DNA of 64,000 bases from Sipunculus nudus (Eukaryota > Annelida > Sipuncula > Golfingiida > Sipunculidae), in assembly GCA_026874595.1 (NCBI GenBank), contig CM049322.1, positions 33,932,340 to 33,996,339 on the forward strand. The letters run 5' to 3'. The notes under the pieces were generated by a model. It ran no database searches, had not been told where the DNA came from, and was given only the letters and a program-made list of their open reading frames with translations. Positions 1 to 13,400 of this stretch are shown one piece after another (within the stretch, counting starts at the first letter, position 1; every line of letters starts with the position of its first letter). A program made the position numbers and the translations under genes.

Positions 1-1580
1 AGAAACTGTTGCTGTCATGCCCAAAAAAACACAAAAATGACTATTATGTATGAAATACAGGGGTTCTGTATGCATTTTACAAGAATATAGGATCATTGTT
101 TGTGAAACTGAATTGTGCATCAACAATTTTTTCTGTAACAGACAATGCTAATTATAAATACTATAGTCCATCCTATGGAACATGTAGCATGTTTTTATTG
201 CTAGCGTTTTAATGAATATTCTTTACAAATACCTTTTGCCCTAAAATATATAATACAGATCTTCAGCCAAATTGTGAAAATACCATTTAAAGTAAAAAGT
301 ACTTTGGGACTTGGTTGTGTTGTTTATAATGATGGACTATAGATGCCATCTTTCCCATATAGCTATTAAATGAAAGAATTGCATAAAAGAATTTCCATGT
401 CTCCAACTGCAAGAGCTGCTTATAAAACAATATTAGTGACATCACAAAGGTAGGTCACATATGACTTTGCATTGACTGATGTCGTCAGCTGGAATGCATT
501 GGCTTTATTTCTGTAAACTGTAAAACACAGTGGACTGTTGTCATATATTGGATTGTCTCAAATGAATTCATTGAAAGGCGAGTCATTTTTTACTCTGCCA
601 GTCAGCAGAATTATCAATTTTTATACTGTTGCATGTGTATCAAATATAACTTTAGAAATACATGTAGACAAGGATATTGGTATGGACTAAAAACATGCTG
701 TACTAAATAATTTAATGGTCCCTCAATAATTAGAATGATTAGAGAATTGGATAAAGTACTGTACCTTTTTTTCTCTTTATATGTTATATGTGATCAGCAT
801 CTCAGCTTTTTTATTTAACCATAACATTATATTCCATAATAATATTGTTTTCAGATAAAATTACACAATTTACTTACTTGTTGTATGAAGGTAACATTAT
901 ACTATATCAAATATATATCTATATACACTTTGTAAGCTGAATACTGGCACAAGGTAAATATACTCACAAAATGTAATGGGGTACCTTTGAACACAATTAT
1001 TGTTATTTACACCTGCTGTTGCTGCTCAGCGCCATCTAGTATTCAAAAGTTGAACGATTTAAGAGTTTAAGATATCTTTCTTAAAGATGAAACATCAGCT
1101 TTAATCATATACCAGCTCAACAGAGTGAAATGTTATGTATTCTCGTTGGCAAACCCATCAAATGTATAAGAATATACACAAATAATTATCCAGTTTTAGT
1201 GCCTTTCTCAAACATTATGTTTTGCTAAATTAACACAATATGGCGATGATATGCAATAGCAGTTTACCTTAATTATTAATGAAGATATATGCCCAGGTAC
1301 CCAATTATTATCAGACGGACAGATGAGAGCAGGGTATTGCATTGCGAACCTAACTCAACATCTCACTCTCATTGCACAAAGCAATCCCATGCTCTCATCA
1401 AACTAATTACAATTCTTGCCCCTGTGCCAGTCTCCGGGTAGGAATCAATGAAATATTTGCTATACAAAGAAGTGGTTAAAACAATAAAAATCTGGAATAA
1501 TAGCAGTGCATCAGGTCCGCTTCACAAGGAGTGTATTTTTAACCTGGTAAAGGTAAATATTTAACAGTCTTTTAAAAGAT
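1..1580. other. AT-rich sequence with no recognised gene
   Basis: This stretch lies downstream of the last visible ankyrin exon on the minus strand, so it is probably intron of that gene. I searched both strands for another ankyrin-type exon (a TPLH-like core next to splice signals) and found none. Only short AT-rich runs are visible, with no long open frame, strong inverted repeat or tandem array. Confidence 0.5.
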
Positions 1581-1747
1581 AAATTGTCTCTACAATGAGA
1601 CACCTTGTCTCTTCACTCATCTAATGATATCATTCAATCCATCCTTGAACATTTATTTATATATATTTCAAACTCCAAAGTTCAAGGATGGAGTGATATC
1701 GATCTGATGAGTAAGGAGATAAGATGTCTTGTTGTGGAGACAATTTT
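1581..1747. repeat. Long imperfect hairpin (foldback)
   Basis: The left arm (1581-1650) begins AAATTGTCTC and ends ATCCTTGAAC. The right arm (1680-1747) begins GTTCAAGGAT and ends GAGACAATTTT. The two arms are close to reverse complementary over about 68 nt, with scattered mismatches and a 29-nt AT-rich loop. The structure fits a small foldback MITE; a long-stem small-RNA precursor is an alternative. It lies in the probable downstream intron of the ankyrin gene. Confidence 0.7.
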
Positions 1748-1849
1748 CTCTTTATGGAAAAAATGCATACCTTGATCAGGAGGTTGATGGGGACAGATTA
1801 TGTTGTACTTATTGTTCAGATAAAAGTAAACATTGTTAAGATGGTTTGA

Positions 1850-2256
1850 AACCTGGTGCAGAGATACTATATATCTTGGTGTAGATGTAATTCATTCCAT
1901 CATACAGAGATATTTTGGCTTGGTATAGAGATAATTTTGCATGTGTTAGAATATTTCCTTGATGCAGTTGAGATAAATTTTTTAACCCGATGTAAAGATA
2001 ATTTTCATATATAATTTAGAGACCAGTTGTCCCTTGGATTAGCAAAAAGGTTCACCTCTAGAAAGAGATCATTTTGCTGTTGCAAGATAATTTTATCTTG
2101 ATAAATAGATAATTTTCATCACAGTGCAGATAGAACTTTATTTTACTTTGGTTTATAGTAAATGTTCACTTTGCATGTAGATATTTTTGCCGGTGCTGTG
2201 ATAATTTTACTGTGATGTGTAAATAATTCTCCTCATAGAAAAGAGATAATTTTTAC
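1850..2256. repeat. Degenerate minisatellite next to a splice donor
   Basis: About a dozen copies of a motif close to GAGATAATTTT recur every 20-40 nt, several followed by a CTTGGTGTA-like stretch. The array ends exactly at the ankyrin exon, and the last unit (about 2241-2262) overlaps the exon's 5' splice junction. The units are diverged, so the period is not fixed. Confidence 0.5.
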
Positions 2257-2355
2257 CTTGGTGTAAAGGTTCAATTCCGCACCATGAACCAACAAGTGTT
2301 CAATTACATCTTGTCGGTTTAGACTGACTGCTCGGTGAAGTGGTGTCTGCTTGGC
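2257..2355 (-). CDS. Ankyrin exon 4 (residues 74-106)
   Basis: The acceptor is a long pyrimidine run ending TTCTTCTCAG and the donor is ACCAAG|GTAAAA. The exon is 99 nt, phase 0 at both ends, and encodes one complete repeat starting AKQTPLHRAV and ending GAELNLYTK. It is the last exon seen; translation must continue to the left of the window. Confidence 0.9.
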
Positions 2356-5300
2356 CTGAGAAGAAGAAATAAAAAAAAATTAACATTCAGACACAAATAA
2401 CTATACTCCATTCCACCACCCTTGTCCCTTGATATTTTGTGATAATTTTTATAAAATGCACTAAAGCTTACCTAAATTTATCCCAGAGGCAAATCAAACA
2501 AATATGGCGATTTTCTAACAGCAAAATAATACTTTCCTGTGTATGGATAACATATGATAAATTCAAAAAGAAAAATTGACTGAACAGATGTACAGTCTTG
2601 TGATATATCATTTATCACTGACAACCTAAGATGACGGCTAAATCTAAATCCACTTGATAGTTGGTAGTGATGACATCACGGTGTTATTTGTATGTCACAT
2701 GTTTGTAACATCCCCAGATATTTCAAGTCGCATGGATTGAGAATGAGACTCATACATTAACCCTTGTCTCACGCTCTCACACCAGGGGACAAAAATCTTA
2801 GGCATTCTGTTACCTGGCCTGGTCATCCCCAGTTTTCAAGTTAAAACCAAACTTCTTATCCCATTTGTTATTTCAAGACTGATAGTGGAATAAAGTTGTG
2901 CAAAATCTGGTGAATTGACCCATTTGACAAGACCGTGTCTTGCCCGGAGGCTGTAAATTTTGCCAGGATTCACTCGGGGGGGGGTGTTGGTTTGTTTTTA
3001 TTATTTTCAGTGGTTTCCAGTCAATCTCTCTTACAGGAACGGCCATTCTTGACTGCCAGGACCACAAGTTTGAAATCTCACACATTGTGATTCTGCCAAC
3101 TTGGCATCTCTGCATCACACATACACATACATGTCCCTCCTACATTACATGGATAAACAGCCTATATATGGCCACTTGTACTGACACCATAAAGGCAGCT
3201 CTATCTAGATAATGTCCTGGTGTTGCAAAGTAAATAAATTTATTCATGTTTATTTTAATCATCATTAATCACCACATTACTTCTTTTGTTAAAAGCTAAT
3301 TTTCACTGACAAATAAAATATATTTGAAAGAAATGACATGAAAAATTAGGTGGACAGGGGTGTTGAAACAGTGTATGGAGGTAGGCATTAATGCTGAGTG
3401 CTTTGTCACCCTCAACAAAGCTGTGACAGGAAATTGGCTATGGAGGATATGACCTTGAAAACTGGATTGTTGCAAAAAATATCAGGTGCAAATCTTTCAC
3501 CTTTGAACATTACTCTGTCAAAAGGTATCAGCTCTTTATGAGCTTCTATACAATCAGGGGCTTCAGTAAAAGAAAAGGGGGGAAACAGAAAATCTTTCTC
3601 ACAGTTTTGTACACCAAAGAACAAAAGAAAGCACCCCCACCAAAACAAGTGGCCCATGGGCCATGATACTCAGCTGAATAAGACTGGGTGCTCATGTCTT
3701 TTATTAATATTATATATAATCTTATTAATGATATATATCATCTGTCAGAAAAGCATATGGCTAATATTCCTGTGTTGTAATAGGACGGAAAATTAAATTT
3801 TGTATTTTGACATATACCAATATTATAAGATTTATGTGACCTAATGCAAAGGAAATTGCCAAGGAAGCAACCTGGATTTTACAATAGAAGGTTCCAAGTA
3901 AAATGGATACAATTTGTACCCTGTTTGTCTAGATGCTCAAAATCACATTTCTGGTCTGTAGCTCAAAGAATATAGGTCACCTTGACCTAATTTTAGATTT
4001 TCAAGGAGGTTTGCCAAGGACCTCCCTGGATGTAATATTAGAAGAGTCTAGGGCTAGTGGATCAAATTTGTGCCTAAAATTTGTGCCCTGTCTAACTGCT
4101 CAAAACATATTTTTAAATTTCAATGGAGATTTGCCCAGGACCTAGGTCTAATGCTTTCAATTTGTACCCATCAATCATTTTTTGGCCTGTAACTTGCAGG
4201 TTTCAAATGGGATTTGCCCAAGATCTCCCTGGACCTCCCCTGATTTTACAATAGAAGGTTCTAAGAAAACTGGATACCCTGTCTGTCTGGGTGCTCAAAT
4301 AAATATTTTGGCCCATAGCTCAGGGAATATAGCCTACATCCCCCCTGACTTAGATTAAAATTTCCAAGGAGATTTTTTTCAGAACTTACAAGATTCTACA
4401 TGGATGATACAATTTGTGCCCATCTGACTTTCAAGGTCAAAGGGCGTCCTTTTTTTATAGCTTAAGGTCTAATCATCAGCCAAAATCATGAAAATTACAT
4501 TTTTCTGGAAAATATCTTGTTTTATAGATGTTTGCTGTATCTATCTTTTCACAAAAACACGTTCCTGGGGTTATATTGTATCAATAAGAAAAATAAGTAT
4601 ATTAATTCAGATGTCAACCCCACGTGGGGTGCAAACAGGACCAACTGTCAGCTCGGCGAGAGTTAGCAGCGTGTAAGTTGCTTATTGGTTAACCATGCGC
4701 TCGCGGTATTAGGCAAATGGTTGATTGACAGGCGTGGGGAGGCCACAGTCAGTCAGCAGGGAAAGAGCTTATCTTTATTACCGACACTTACTAATTGGCA
4801 CTAATTAATACAAACACGTCCCCCCTATACGCCTACCCAGAAGTAAACTGTACATCATACTCCTCCAGTCACCAAATAATGTCTATGTCACTGCCCTAAA
4901 ATATGTTAGTATCACCCAATAATGGTCCTGGCACCAAGAATATACCCAGAAATATGAATTTACCAATTGTTATTTCTGTAATATTGACCCTGTTATACAC
5001 TATAACATTTTCTCTTAGGGTCCATCATTACATCGCCAAAACCATTGCCGAAAACATTGTTCCTTCTTCTATAATATACACTATCTTCAAACTGAACCTC
5101 ATGGGTCGAAGAAAAAAGAGTAGAATGAGCGAAGATAAAATTCGCTATTTGAACGAGAGACAGTCACATACTGCTGATCACAAGGTTCCAGTGTCGGTGG
5201 TGGAGGATGTAGATAAACGCCGAGGATGGTGCAGTAATATGGGACTGCTTTGCACGAATGAATTTTGTGAGAGGAACGCGGCACCAAGTTACACCACCAC

Positions 5301-8300
5301 TTCGCCTGCTAACAAATTTTGTGAAGTGAACCGCGCCGGATCGGAGTCTTAGCTATGAGAGCGATCGGTAAAGGAAGAGCGGCCGCAGCACGATTTAGCG
5401 AGTATATCACTGGTGTAAATAAATCTAATGAGAGAGAGAGATATGTGTTGCTACTAGCTATGTAGTGTCTCATATATAATTGTGAGATAGAGAGACAAGC
5501 TGTTAATTGGATTAGGGTATGGTGGTCTGAATGAGAGCGCCGAGTAAACAGAGTGATCGTTCTTATCAGTCACTTCACACCTGACGCGTGCCCCGGCGCG
5601 GTAGCCCATGACCTGATAACCGATGACCGACATACCAGTAAGCTCCGCCTACTTTAGTTTGACAGTTCTCCAGTTGTCATGATGCTAAATAAAATCCTTT
5701 TTTTAACATTGATAAACCATTAAATTTAATAATTTATATATTGAAACCGATTCTCATCCGAACATTTAGTGACAAAATACAACTGTCATTTGCGCTTACC
5801 TCCCTGTTTTCCACTCAATACGAAATTTCTCTTCCCAAACAGTTTTTGGCCGTTTTCTCAAAACAGTATTTCAGGATTCTGGACGGTCTTCAGAGCAATA
5901 TTTCTCAAAAACCATCGAATATAGAGTCTTCAAATATTGCATATAGGTAATTCACCAAGTATTCTAAAATGCGTTTTTTCTTTTACCTATATCGTTTTTA
6001 GTGTAGTAGAAATACGTTATTTAAACGAAATAAGTATTGTTAACATCACACATTTTTTTACATTTAAAATTCATTATGAAAAAAAGAAAATAAAGATACA
6101 ACGCCTGGAGATATTTGTATGTAGTTTCAAATGATACTATTTCCACATACATACCCTATGCAAATTTTGAGATATATCCAATTAAAAAAAAAATAATTTT
6201 AAACCATTTCAAGTTTTAAATTTTCAAAGTGGACACTGTTACACTTTTTAAATATATCTCATCTGATAGAGAATATTCTAAGGATTCTAAATATATATAC
6301 ATCACTGTGTCTAAAATTATTATTAATATGAATTATAAAGCTAAATTAAACCAAGGCTGTTTGACGATGATTAGACCTTAAAGATTACTGATCACACTGA
6401 CCTAATTTTAGGTTTCCACATACATTTGCCCAGGATTTCCCAGAATGCTGTGTTAAGATTCCCAACCTAACAGAATAATTCTGTGCCCTGTCTGAAGGTC
6501 TGGGTTCTAAAATCGTATTTCAGCCAAAAGTCACAGAATATAGGTCACCATGACCTAATTCAGGTTTCCAGAGAGATTTGCCTAGAATCTCCCTTGATGG
6601 TGCATTAGAAAATTCTAGGCTTAACAGTTACAATTTGTGCCCATCCGATATTCAGGGTGCTCAGATGACATCTTTGTCCTATAGGCTGCAGAATATAGGT
6701 CATGGTGACCTAATTTCATGTTTTTAAGGACCTTTGGCTTGGACCCCTCTGAAGGTAACATAAGAAGATTCTTTTTCTAACAGATACAATTTGTGCCCAT
6801 CTGACATTCAGAGTGCTCATATGACATCTCTTCATATAGGTCTCAGAATATAAGTCACCATGACCTAATTTAAGGTTTCAAAGGAGATTTGCCCAGGACC
6901 TCCCTGGATATACAGGTAGAAGTTTCAAGGTCTAATGGTTACTATTTGTGTCCTGTTAACAGATGGACAGCCAGACAGAAAAAGGGTGATTACAACAGAT
7001 CAGATGGCTTACAATCAGCTGAGCTAAAAAAAATCAGCCCAAAATTTCAATATAGAAATAAAGTCATAAAGCCTGTATATATCTCCCTTCATCTAAATCA
7101 AACACCCAAAAAAGACATTGATGCATTATATCTCATCCTGCTAATTATCATAATTTACGTCTGCACAGGCGACATGACAATAAGGGGGCTTGTCTGTACA
7201 TATACTATGTGTTAAGTAGCCTCCAGTCTGTTGACAGACTTATACTGATACTTGAAACTCCAAACTCCAATAGCTGTGCCTGGGCAGGACATTTACAGAT
7301 GCTGGTATATCATTTATCTGTCAGGGCACCATTACAGTATCCATACATGTATCTCTCAGCAAATATCAAAGTCCAGTTCTAAACATTTCAAGGACCTTAC
7401 TTAGATGATTTTCACACTGATGTGGTGGTATGATCAACACCAAATCAGATTTAACAGGCAAAAGCTTTACTTAGTGAATGCACACAATATAATATGCTTA
7501 TAGTAGGGACTGAAATTACAGATGATGGTTCTGATACAAAATTCAAGGACTTTATCAGGAATTCAAAAGAAAAAGTCCTACTTTCAAGGACTTAGTTTAA
7601 TTTAAAGCACCTTCAAGATTTTTTTAGTTTACACAATTGGGTTCCACTTTCCTTATAACTTTGACAAGACTGGAATATAATTTTAAGATAATATGGTCCA
7701 CATAATTACACATCCAATTTATTTAATTAAGTAAGAAAGTAACCAACTATGAATGTGGTCAGTAATTGACACTAGTAGTTATTTGGTATAATTCTTTGAT
7801 TTGATGTGGCATGTGTACTGTTCAAAGTGCCAATTTTTAATTGACCACCTTTCTGCCAGTCTGGCCATACAGACTAGAAAATACATCATGGCATGTTTGA
7901 TATCCATTACAACATGATTTTAGTCTCGACAGGAATACAAAATAACACAACAGATTTCATGGAAAAACAGAAGGTACATGAACTAAATGATTCAGGCAAA
8001 AAAAAAATCAGGTTTGGTTCTCAAGCACTTTTTTCCAGAAATCTGAGTAGCCAGGCAGGTTTTTCTTTCAAATTACCTTTTTTGTTTGTTTTTTTTTTTT
8101 CTAAACAGGTAAAAGCATTACATATCAAAGGAAAACTTATCAAAATTGTATTATTTTATCTTCTTGAAAGATGAAAATCAAAATGAAAATATTTGATACA
8201 GGGGGGGGGGGGGTTGGGTTAAAATTGACACGACCAGTGCCTGAAAACCGTACCTTTTTATTTTTTGGCCTAATGACTGATTATCAGTCTTTTTCCTTCA

Positions 8301-10390
8301 GTCACAGAACATGATTCACAACCATTTTCTACCACTTGTACCTACTTTGTTCAGTTGATTGACACTCGCGCCCTCTGCTATTAATTTTTCTACCACATCC
8401 AGCTGCCCTGCATCTGCTGCCTTGTGGAGAGCTGTGTCCATCTTCTGCAACAAACAGGTCTAGTGTTTGATATCAAAGACTCGTGCGATTTTAATATATG
8501 TTTTAAAATATGTTCAACCATCTAACTTATTATTATGAAATTTCATGATTTTTACATTTTCAGTGTTCTGCAAGTATTCCATTTGTGTGACCTCACAATA
8601 CAAATTACTTATACAAAGAATATAACCATCATTATGCAAATTAGTTATATCAAATATTTTGTGCACAAAATCTAACAAGATCTGATCAGACAATGGTCCT
8701 CAGAGGGCCCCGCTTTTCTGCAAGTGCAGGACTAGTTTACTGACATATGGGTGAAAAATTAAGTTAAATTTGAAAAATATGACAAACAGAAACAGGTTTT
8801 TATCCATATGCATGAGGGAAAAATCCTACTGGATCAAATGATATTAAAGAAGATATGTCTGATATAATGTGTGCAATAGAAAATCACCCAATGTAATCTG
8901 TTAGCTATATTTGATTTTAAGCCAGTCTGTAATTCAATAGGTCTAGAGCCCTCATAGGTACCAATCGTCCCTGTGAAATTGGGAAAGCTGCAGAATGTTG
9001 TTGTTGAGTGATCACGCGTGACAGAAAATCAGCAATTTGGCTGTGGTGGCCATATTGGAATTCTGACATGTCTGTAATTCGATAGGTCTGGAGCCCTTAT
9101 AGGTACCAATCATCCCTGTGATTTTGGGAAAACTGCAGTATGTTGTTGTTGAGTTATCGCGTGTGAAAGAAAATCAGTGATTGGGCTGTGGCAGCCATAT
9201 TGGAATTCCGACAAGTCTGTAATTTGATAGGTCTTGAGCCCTCATAGGTACCAATCATCCCTGTGAATATGGGAAAGCTGCAGAAGGTTGTTGTTAAGTT
9301 ATCGCGCGCAAAAGAAAATAAGTGATTGGGCTGTGGCAGCCATATTGGAATTCCAACAAGTCTGTAATTCGATAGGTCTGGAGCCCTTATAGGCACCAAT
9401 CATCCCTGTGAATTTGGGAAAGCTGCAGTATGTTGTTGTTGATTTATCACGTGCGAATGAAAATCAGCGATTGGGCTGTGGCAGCCATATTGGAATTCGG
9501 ACAAGTGTGTAATTTGATAGGTCTGGAGCCCTTATAGGTACCAAAATATCCCTGTGATTTTTGGAAAACTGCAGTATGTTGTTGTTGAGTTATCGCACGC
9601 GAAATAAAATCAGCTTTTGGGCTGTGGCCACCATATTGGAATTTCAACAAGTCTGTAATTCGATAGGTCTGGAGCCCTTATAGGTACCAATCATCCCTGT
9701 GAATATGGGAAAGCTGCAGAAGGTTGTTGTTAAGTTATCATGCGCGAAAGAAAATAAGTGATTGGGCTGTGGCAGCCATATTGGAATTCCGACAAGTCTG
9801 TAATTCGAAAGGTCTGGAGCCCTTATAGGTACCAATCATCCCTGTGAATTTAGGAAAGCTGCAGTATGTTGTTGTTGAGTTATCACATGCGAATGAAAAT
9901 CAGCGATTGGGCTGTGGCAGCCATATTGGAATTCCAACAAGTCTGTAATTCGATAGGCCTGGAGCCCTTATAGGTACCAATCATCCCTGTGATTTTGGGA
10001 AAGCTGCAGTATGTTGTTGAGTTATCATGTGTGAATGAAAATCAGCGATTGGGCTGTGGCAGCCATATTGGAATTCGGACAAGTCTGTAATTTGATAGGT
10101 CTGGAGCCCTCATAGGTACCAATCATTCCTGTGAATTTGGGTAAGCCGCATCATGTTGTTGTTGAGTTTTCACGCGGGAAAGAAAATAAGCGATTGGGTT
10201 GTGGCCGCCATATTGGAATTCCAACAAGTCTGTAATTCGATAGGTCTGGAGCCCTTATAGGTACCAATCAACCCTGTTAATTTGGAAAGCTGCAGTATAT
10301 TGTTGTTGAGTTATCATGCATGAAAGAAAGTGTCACTGACGGAAGGACGGAAGGATGAATGGATGGAATGACGGTCTGACACGGTGATCA

Positions 10391-10435
<45 letters not shown>

Positions 10436-13400
10436 GGGCACCGCTTGTCAGGCGGGGCCCTAATGAACATAACACATTGTTTGTTCATGGCAGACAACTG
10501 GAAAGATCTGATATCATTTAAAATATCAATCACTAAACATATACTCAATATATTTTTCAATCACAATGTCAACCATTTACATTTCACCTTAACCTTTGAT
10601 GATGGGATCTCTTATTTATAAAGGTCTTATTTTCATGATAATTCCCCTTTTTGTGAATATGAAACCCTCGTGAACAAAACGGCAACCGCAGTCTATGCTC
10701 TTGGAGTGTTATGCTTTAAAACAGACCCCTGGGCAAAAGTAGCAAAGGTTCTTTGGGCCATTTTAGCCAACTGATATTATATTTAATAAGTGAAAATAGG
10801 TTGGGCCATAAAAAAATAACTATGGGCTTCACAAACTATAGGTTCAAGTCCAGGTGATATTGCCTTGTGATGATATCTGCCTATAGGCGTTTAATTGTGT
10901 TCATTAAAACATTACTAAAATATGACCATTTTTGGCCAACGTAGTTTGTATTCCCTTCTAAGTTGTGTAAAATGGCTTAGTCAGCAGAAGAGGAAACTTA
11001 CTGATAATGGTCCTGAGATAAACTCATTGATATTACCCCCCTGAGATAAGTAATATGAGATGAAATCTAAACGACCATCAGAAGCTGCTTGAAGGAATTC
11101 CTGAAAAACAAAAAATATAAATTACTGATTACAAGTTTTAACTTGCTCTTGAGGAAAAAAGTACAAAAAGTAACCAAATATTATGAAGTGTATACATTCA
11201 TAGTTTTCATTCATGTATATATCAGACATGGGGTAACCTTAATCAGTGATTGTAATCGATTACAATCAATTACATTTTTTTAGATATCATAATTGTTATC
11301 GATTACATTTATTTTTTGTCAGCAATGTAATTGTTATCGTAATCAATTACTTTGCCTTTGTAATCGTAATCGAAATTGATTACATTTATAAAGTAATCAC
11401 CCCATGTCTAGTATATACACATACTGTGGTTAGCTTTTTCTTTGTGAGGGTTTCAAATTTGCAATAATTGAAAATGATTATAATGATTATAAAAATAAAA
11501 CCTTTGTGAATAAGATGCCAAGGTGTACAGTAATTTATTTGACAGCCTCAATAGCATTTTGAGTATACAGTCAAAACCTCTATAATGTGGACTGGGCTAA
11601 ACTACCCACTTATAGAGGTGCCAACTATATGGAGGTGCCCAATAAGACAGGTTCAACTGTATTGTGCTGGTAGCATCACATTAGCATGCACATGTTTTAT
11701 GTTACCTGTAATTCAGGGACTGATACTTGAAATAATATCAAATGTTTTGCATATCAGCCACTATTGCATGAATAAGTTCCTTCTGTTAGATGTTCCCTTT
11801 GACATCCTTATGCAACTGTTAAAAATTTGTGTGCAGATTATTGAACTGATATGATAATTTGCATTGTGTAAGTTACTGAATTATAAATCATGAAAATGAA
11901 AACCTCACAAAACACTGTATAAATGAAAATTATGAATATTTAAACATGCAAAAATTAAACCAAGCACAGTTATTAGCCTTTCTCTATTCGCAGCTTATGT
12001 ATGACAAACACCTCTTTATTGTGGACACATGATAAGAGCAAATGTTCCAAAAATCAAGGCTTTGTCAGCCACGCTTCCAGATACCTTGCTTCACTGAGCC
12101 ACTCTGCTTACTAGAATCATTTACAAGCCTACATTTAATGGATGGCCAAATATTAATAGAAAATTAAATGCAACATGACAAAAGTAAATAGGACAGAGCA
12201 GTCAAAGCTTTTCACATGCTATGTGAACAAGAATTCATGTAAAAGAAACTAGACATGTTTAAAAGCTTTTTTTGATTTGTCAAATTCTCAGTTTCACTCT
12301 TAGGTCACATGACCATTAATCTAAAAATAGCACAACAAAACTTAAATATTACATCTGAAGCACCAAATAATATTGTTATCACAATGGAGAGCTTGTTTAA
12401 AACAGCACTTACAGTTAACTTGTACAAAAGATGTGAAATTCTGCATTGCATTTATTAACCCTGGGCAAAGTGAGGGTTATCGTTTCCACTAGATTCTGTG
12501 TGAGTGTGTGTGTATGTAAGTATATGAGATGTTTGGAGACACTGACAGTATAAAAGATGTTATTGAAATTCATAATGTAGGTTGGTATTGTGAAAGTGTT
12601 CATAAAGTTCAATTTTGGTGTCAACCCAAGCATAAATAACCCTGGAATGAATGTTTTATAGCACATCTGTTTACACTAGGACGTTGCATTAAGCTCCATA
12701 AGCAGCGGTTACACTATGCTCAACTACTTGCTGCACTACCCGCTGCATTAAAACGCAGTTGCCGCTCAGGTTTGGCTGCCAGGCAGTGCTGCCTCTGTGA
12801 AAAACAAGGGACCTATGGGTCACTGTGCTCAGCTGATGTTAACCTTGAAGGTAAAAATCTAAAATAATATCAAATGGAGATAAAGTGTAAGAGGAAGAGG
12901 TAATAAAGGCCATGGTTGGTTTATATGATTGGTTTGTATTGATGAGCAAGAAATTGTTGCAAATAATATTTTGTGACCTGACCATGTGTTTCCTAATGTT
13001 GAAACTGAAGCATGTGAGCAGTTTGTGAACAAATGATCTGTACAATTACCATGATCATTAGTTGGCTTTTTGATTAACTGTTGACATTTCAGTAGTTTAC
13101 ACATTTGTTCAATCGAATCTTTATTTTGTATAATATATATTATTAAATATATGTTTTTTTATGAAATGTATAGTTGAAATATAACTAATTAACAACATAA
13201 AACATGGCAAACAAAGCCTGATCTCAAATTCTGCTGATGCAGGAAAATAATGAACAAATGTTTGTAATAAATCCTCATTTCTTATATCACATCAATTTTT
13301 TTTTATTTAAGTTTATATTTCTATACATTTTCAATATAACATATATATCTGAATATAAAATTTGATTCATAATTCTCAATTGCATCATCATAAATCTCAA

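Larger units (their letters stand above)
3641..7027 (+). mobile_element. Helitron-like non-autonomous element with nested insert
   Basis: The left end is an AACAAGTGGCCCATGGGCC-type terminus, shared in variant form with the elements at 12801 and 24123. The right end is a hairpin-like CAGATGG...CAGCTGAGC followed by CTAA, the CTRR signature expected of Helitron 3' ends. The body holds tandem units of roughly 150-180 bp carrying 'aggtcacc..tgacctaattt', three before and three after a 1.9-kb TTAA-bounded insert (4466-6377). No Rep/helicase open frame was seen, so it would depend on an autonomous partner. Assignment to Helitrons is inference from the ends; the repeat body is plainly visible. Confidence 0.6.

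Noticed and set aside
9154-9835. Minus-strand frames with a repeated NMAATAQ-like peptide
   Set aside because: They follow the 145-bp tandem array, including its 145-bp period; no coding evidence.
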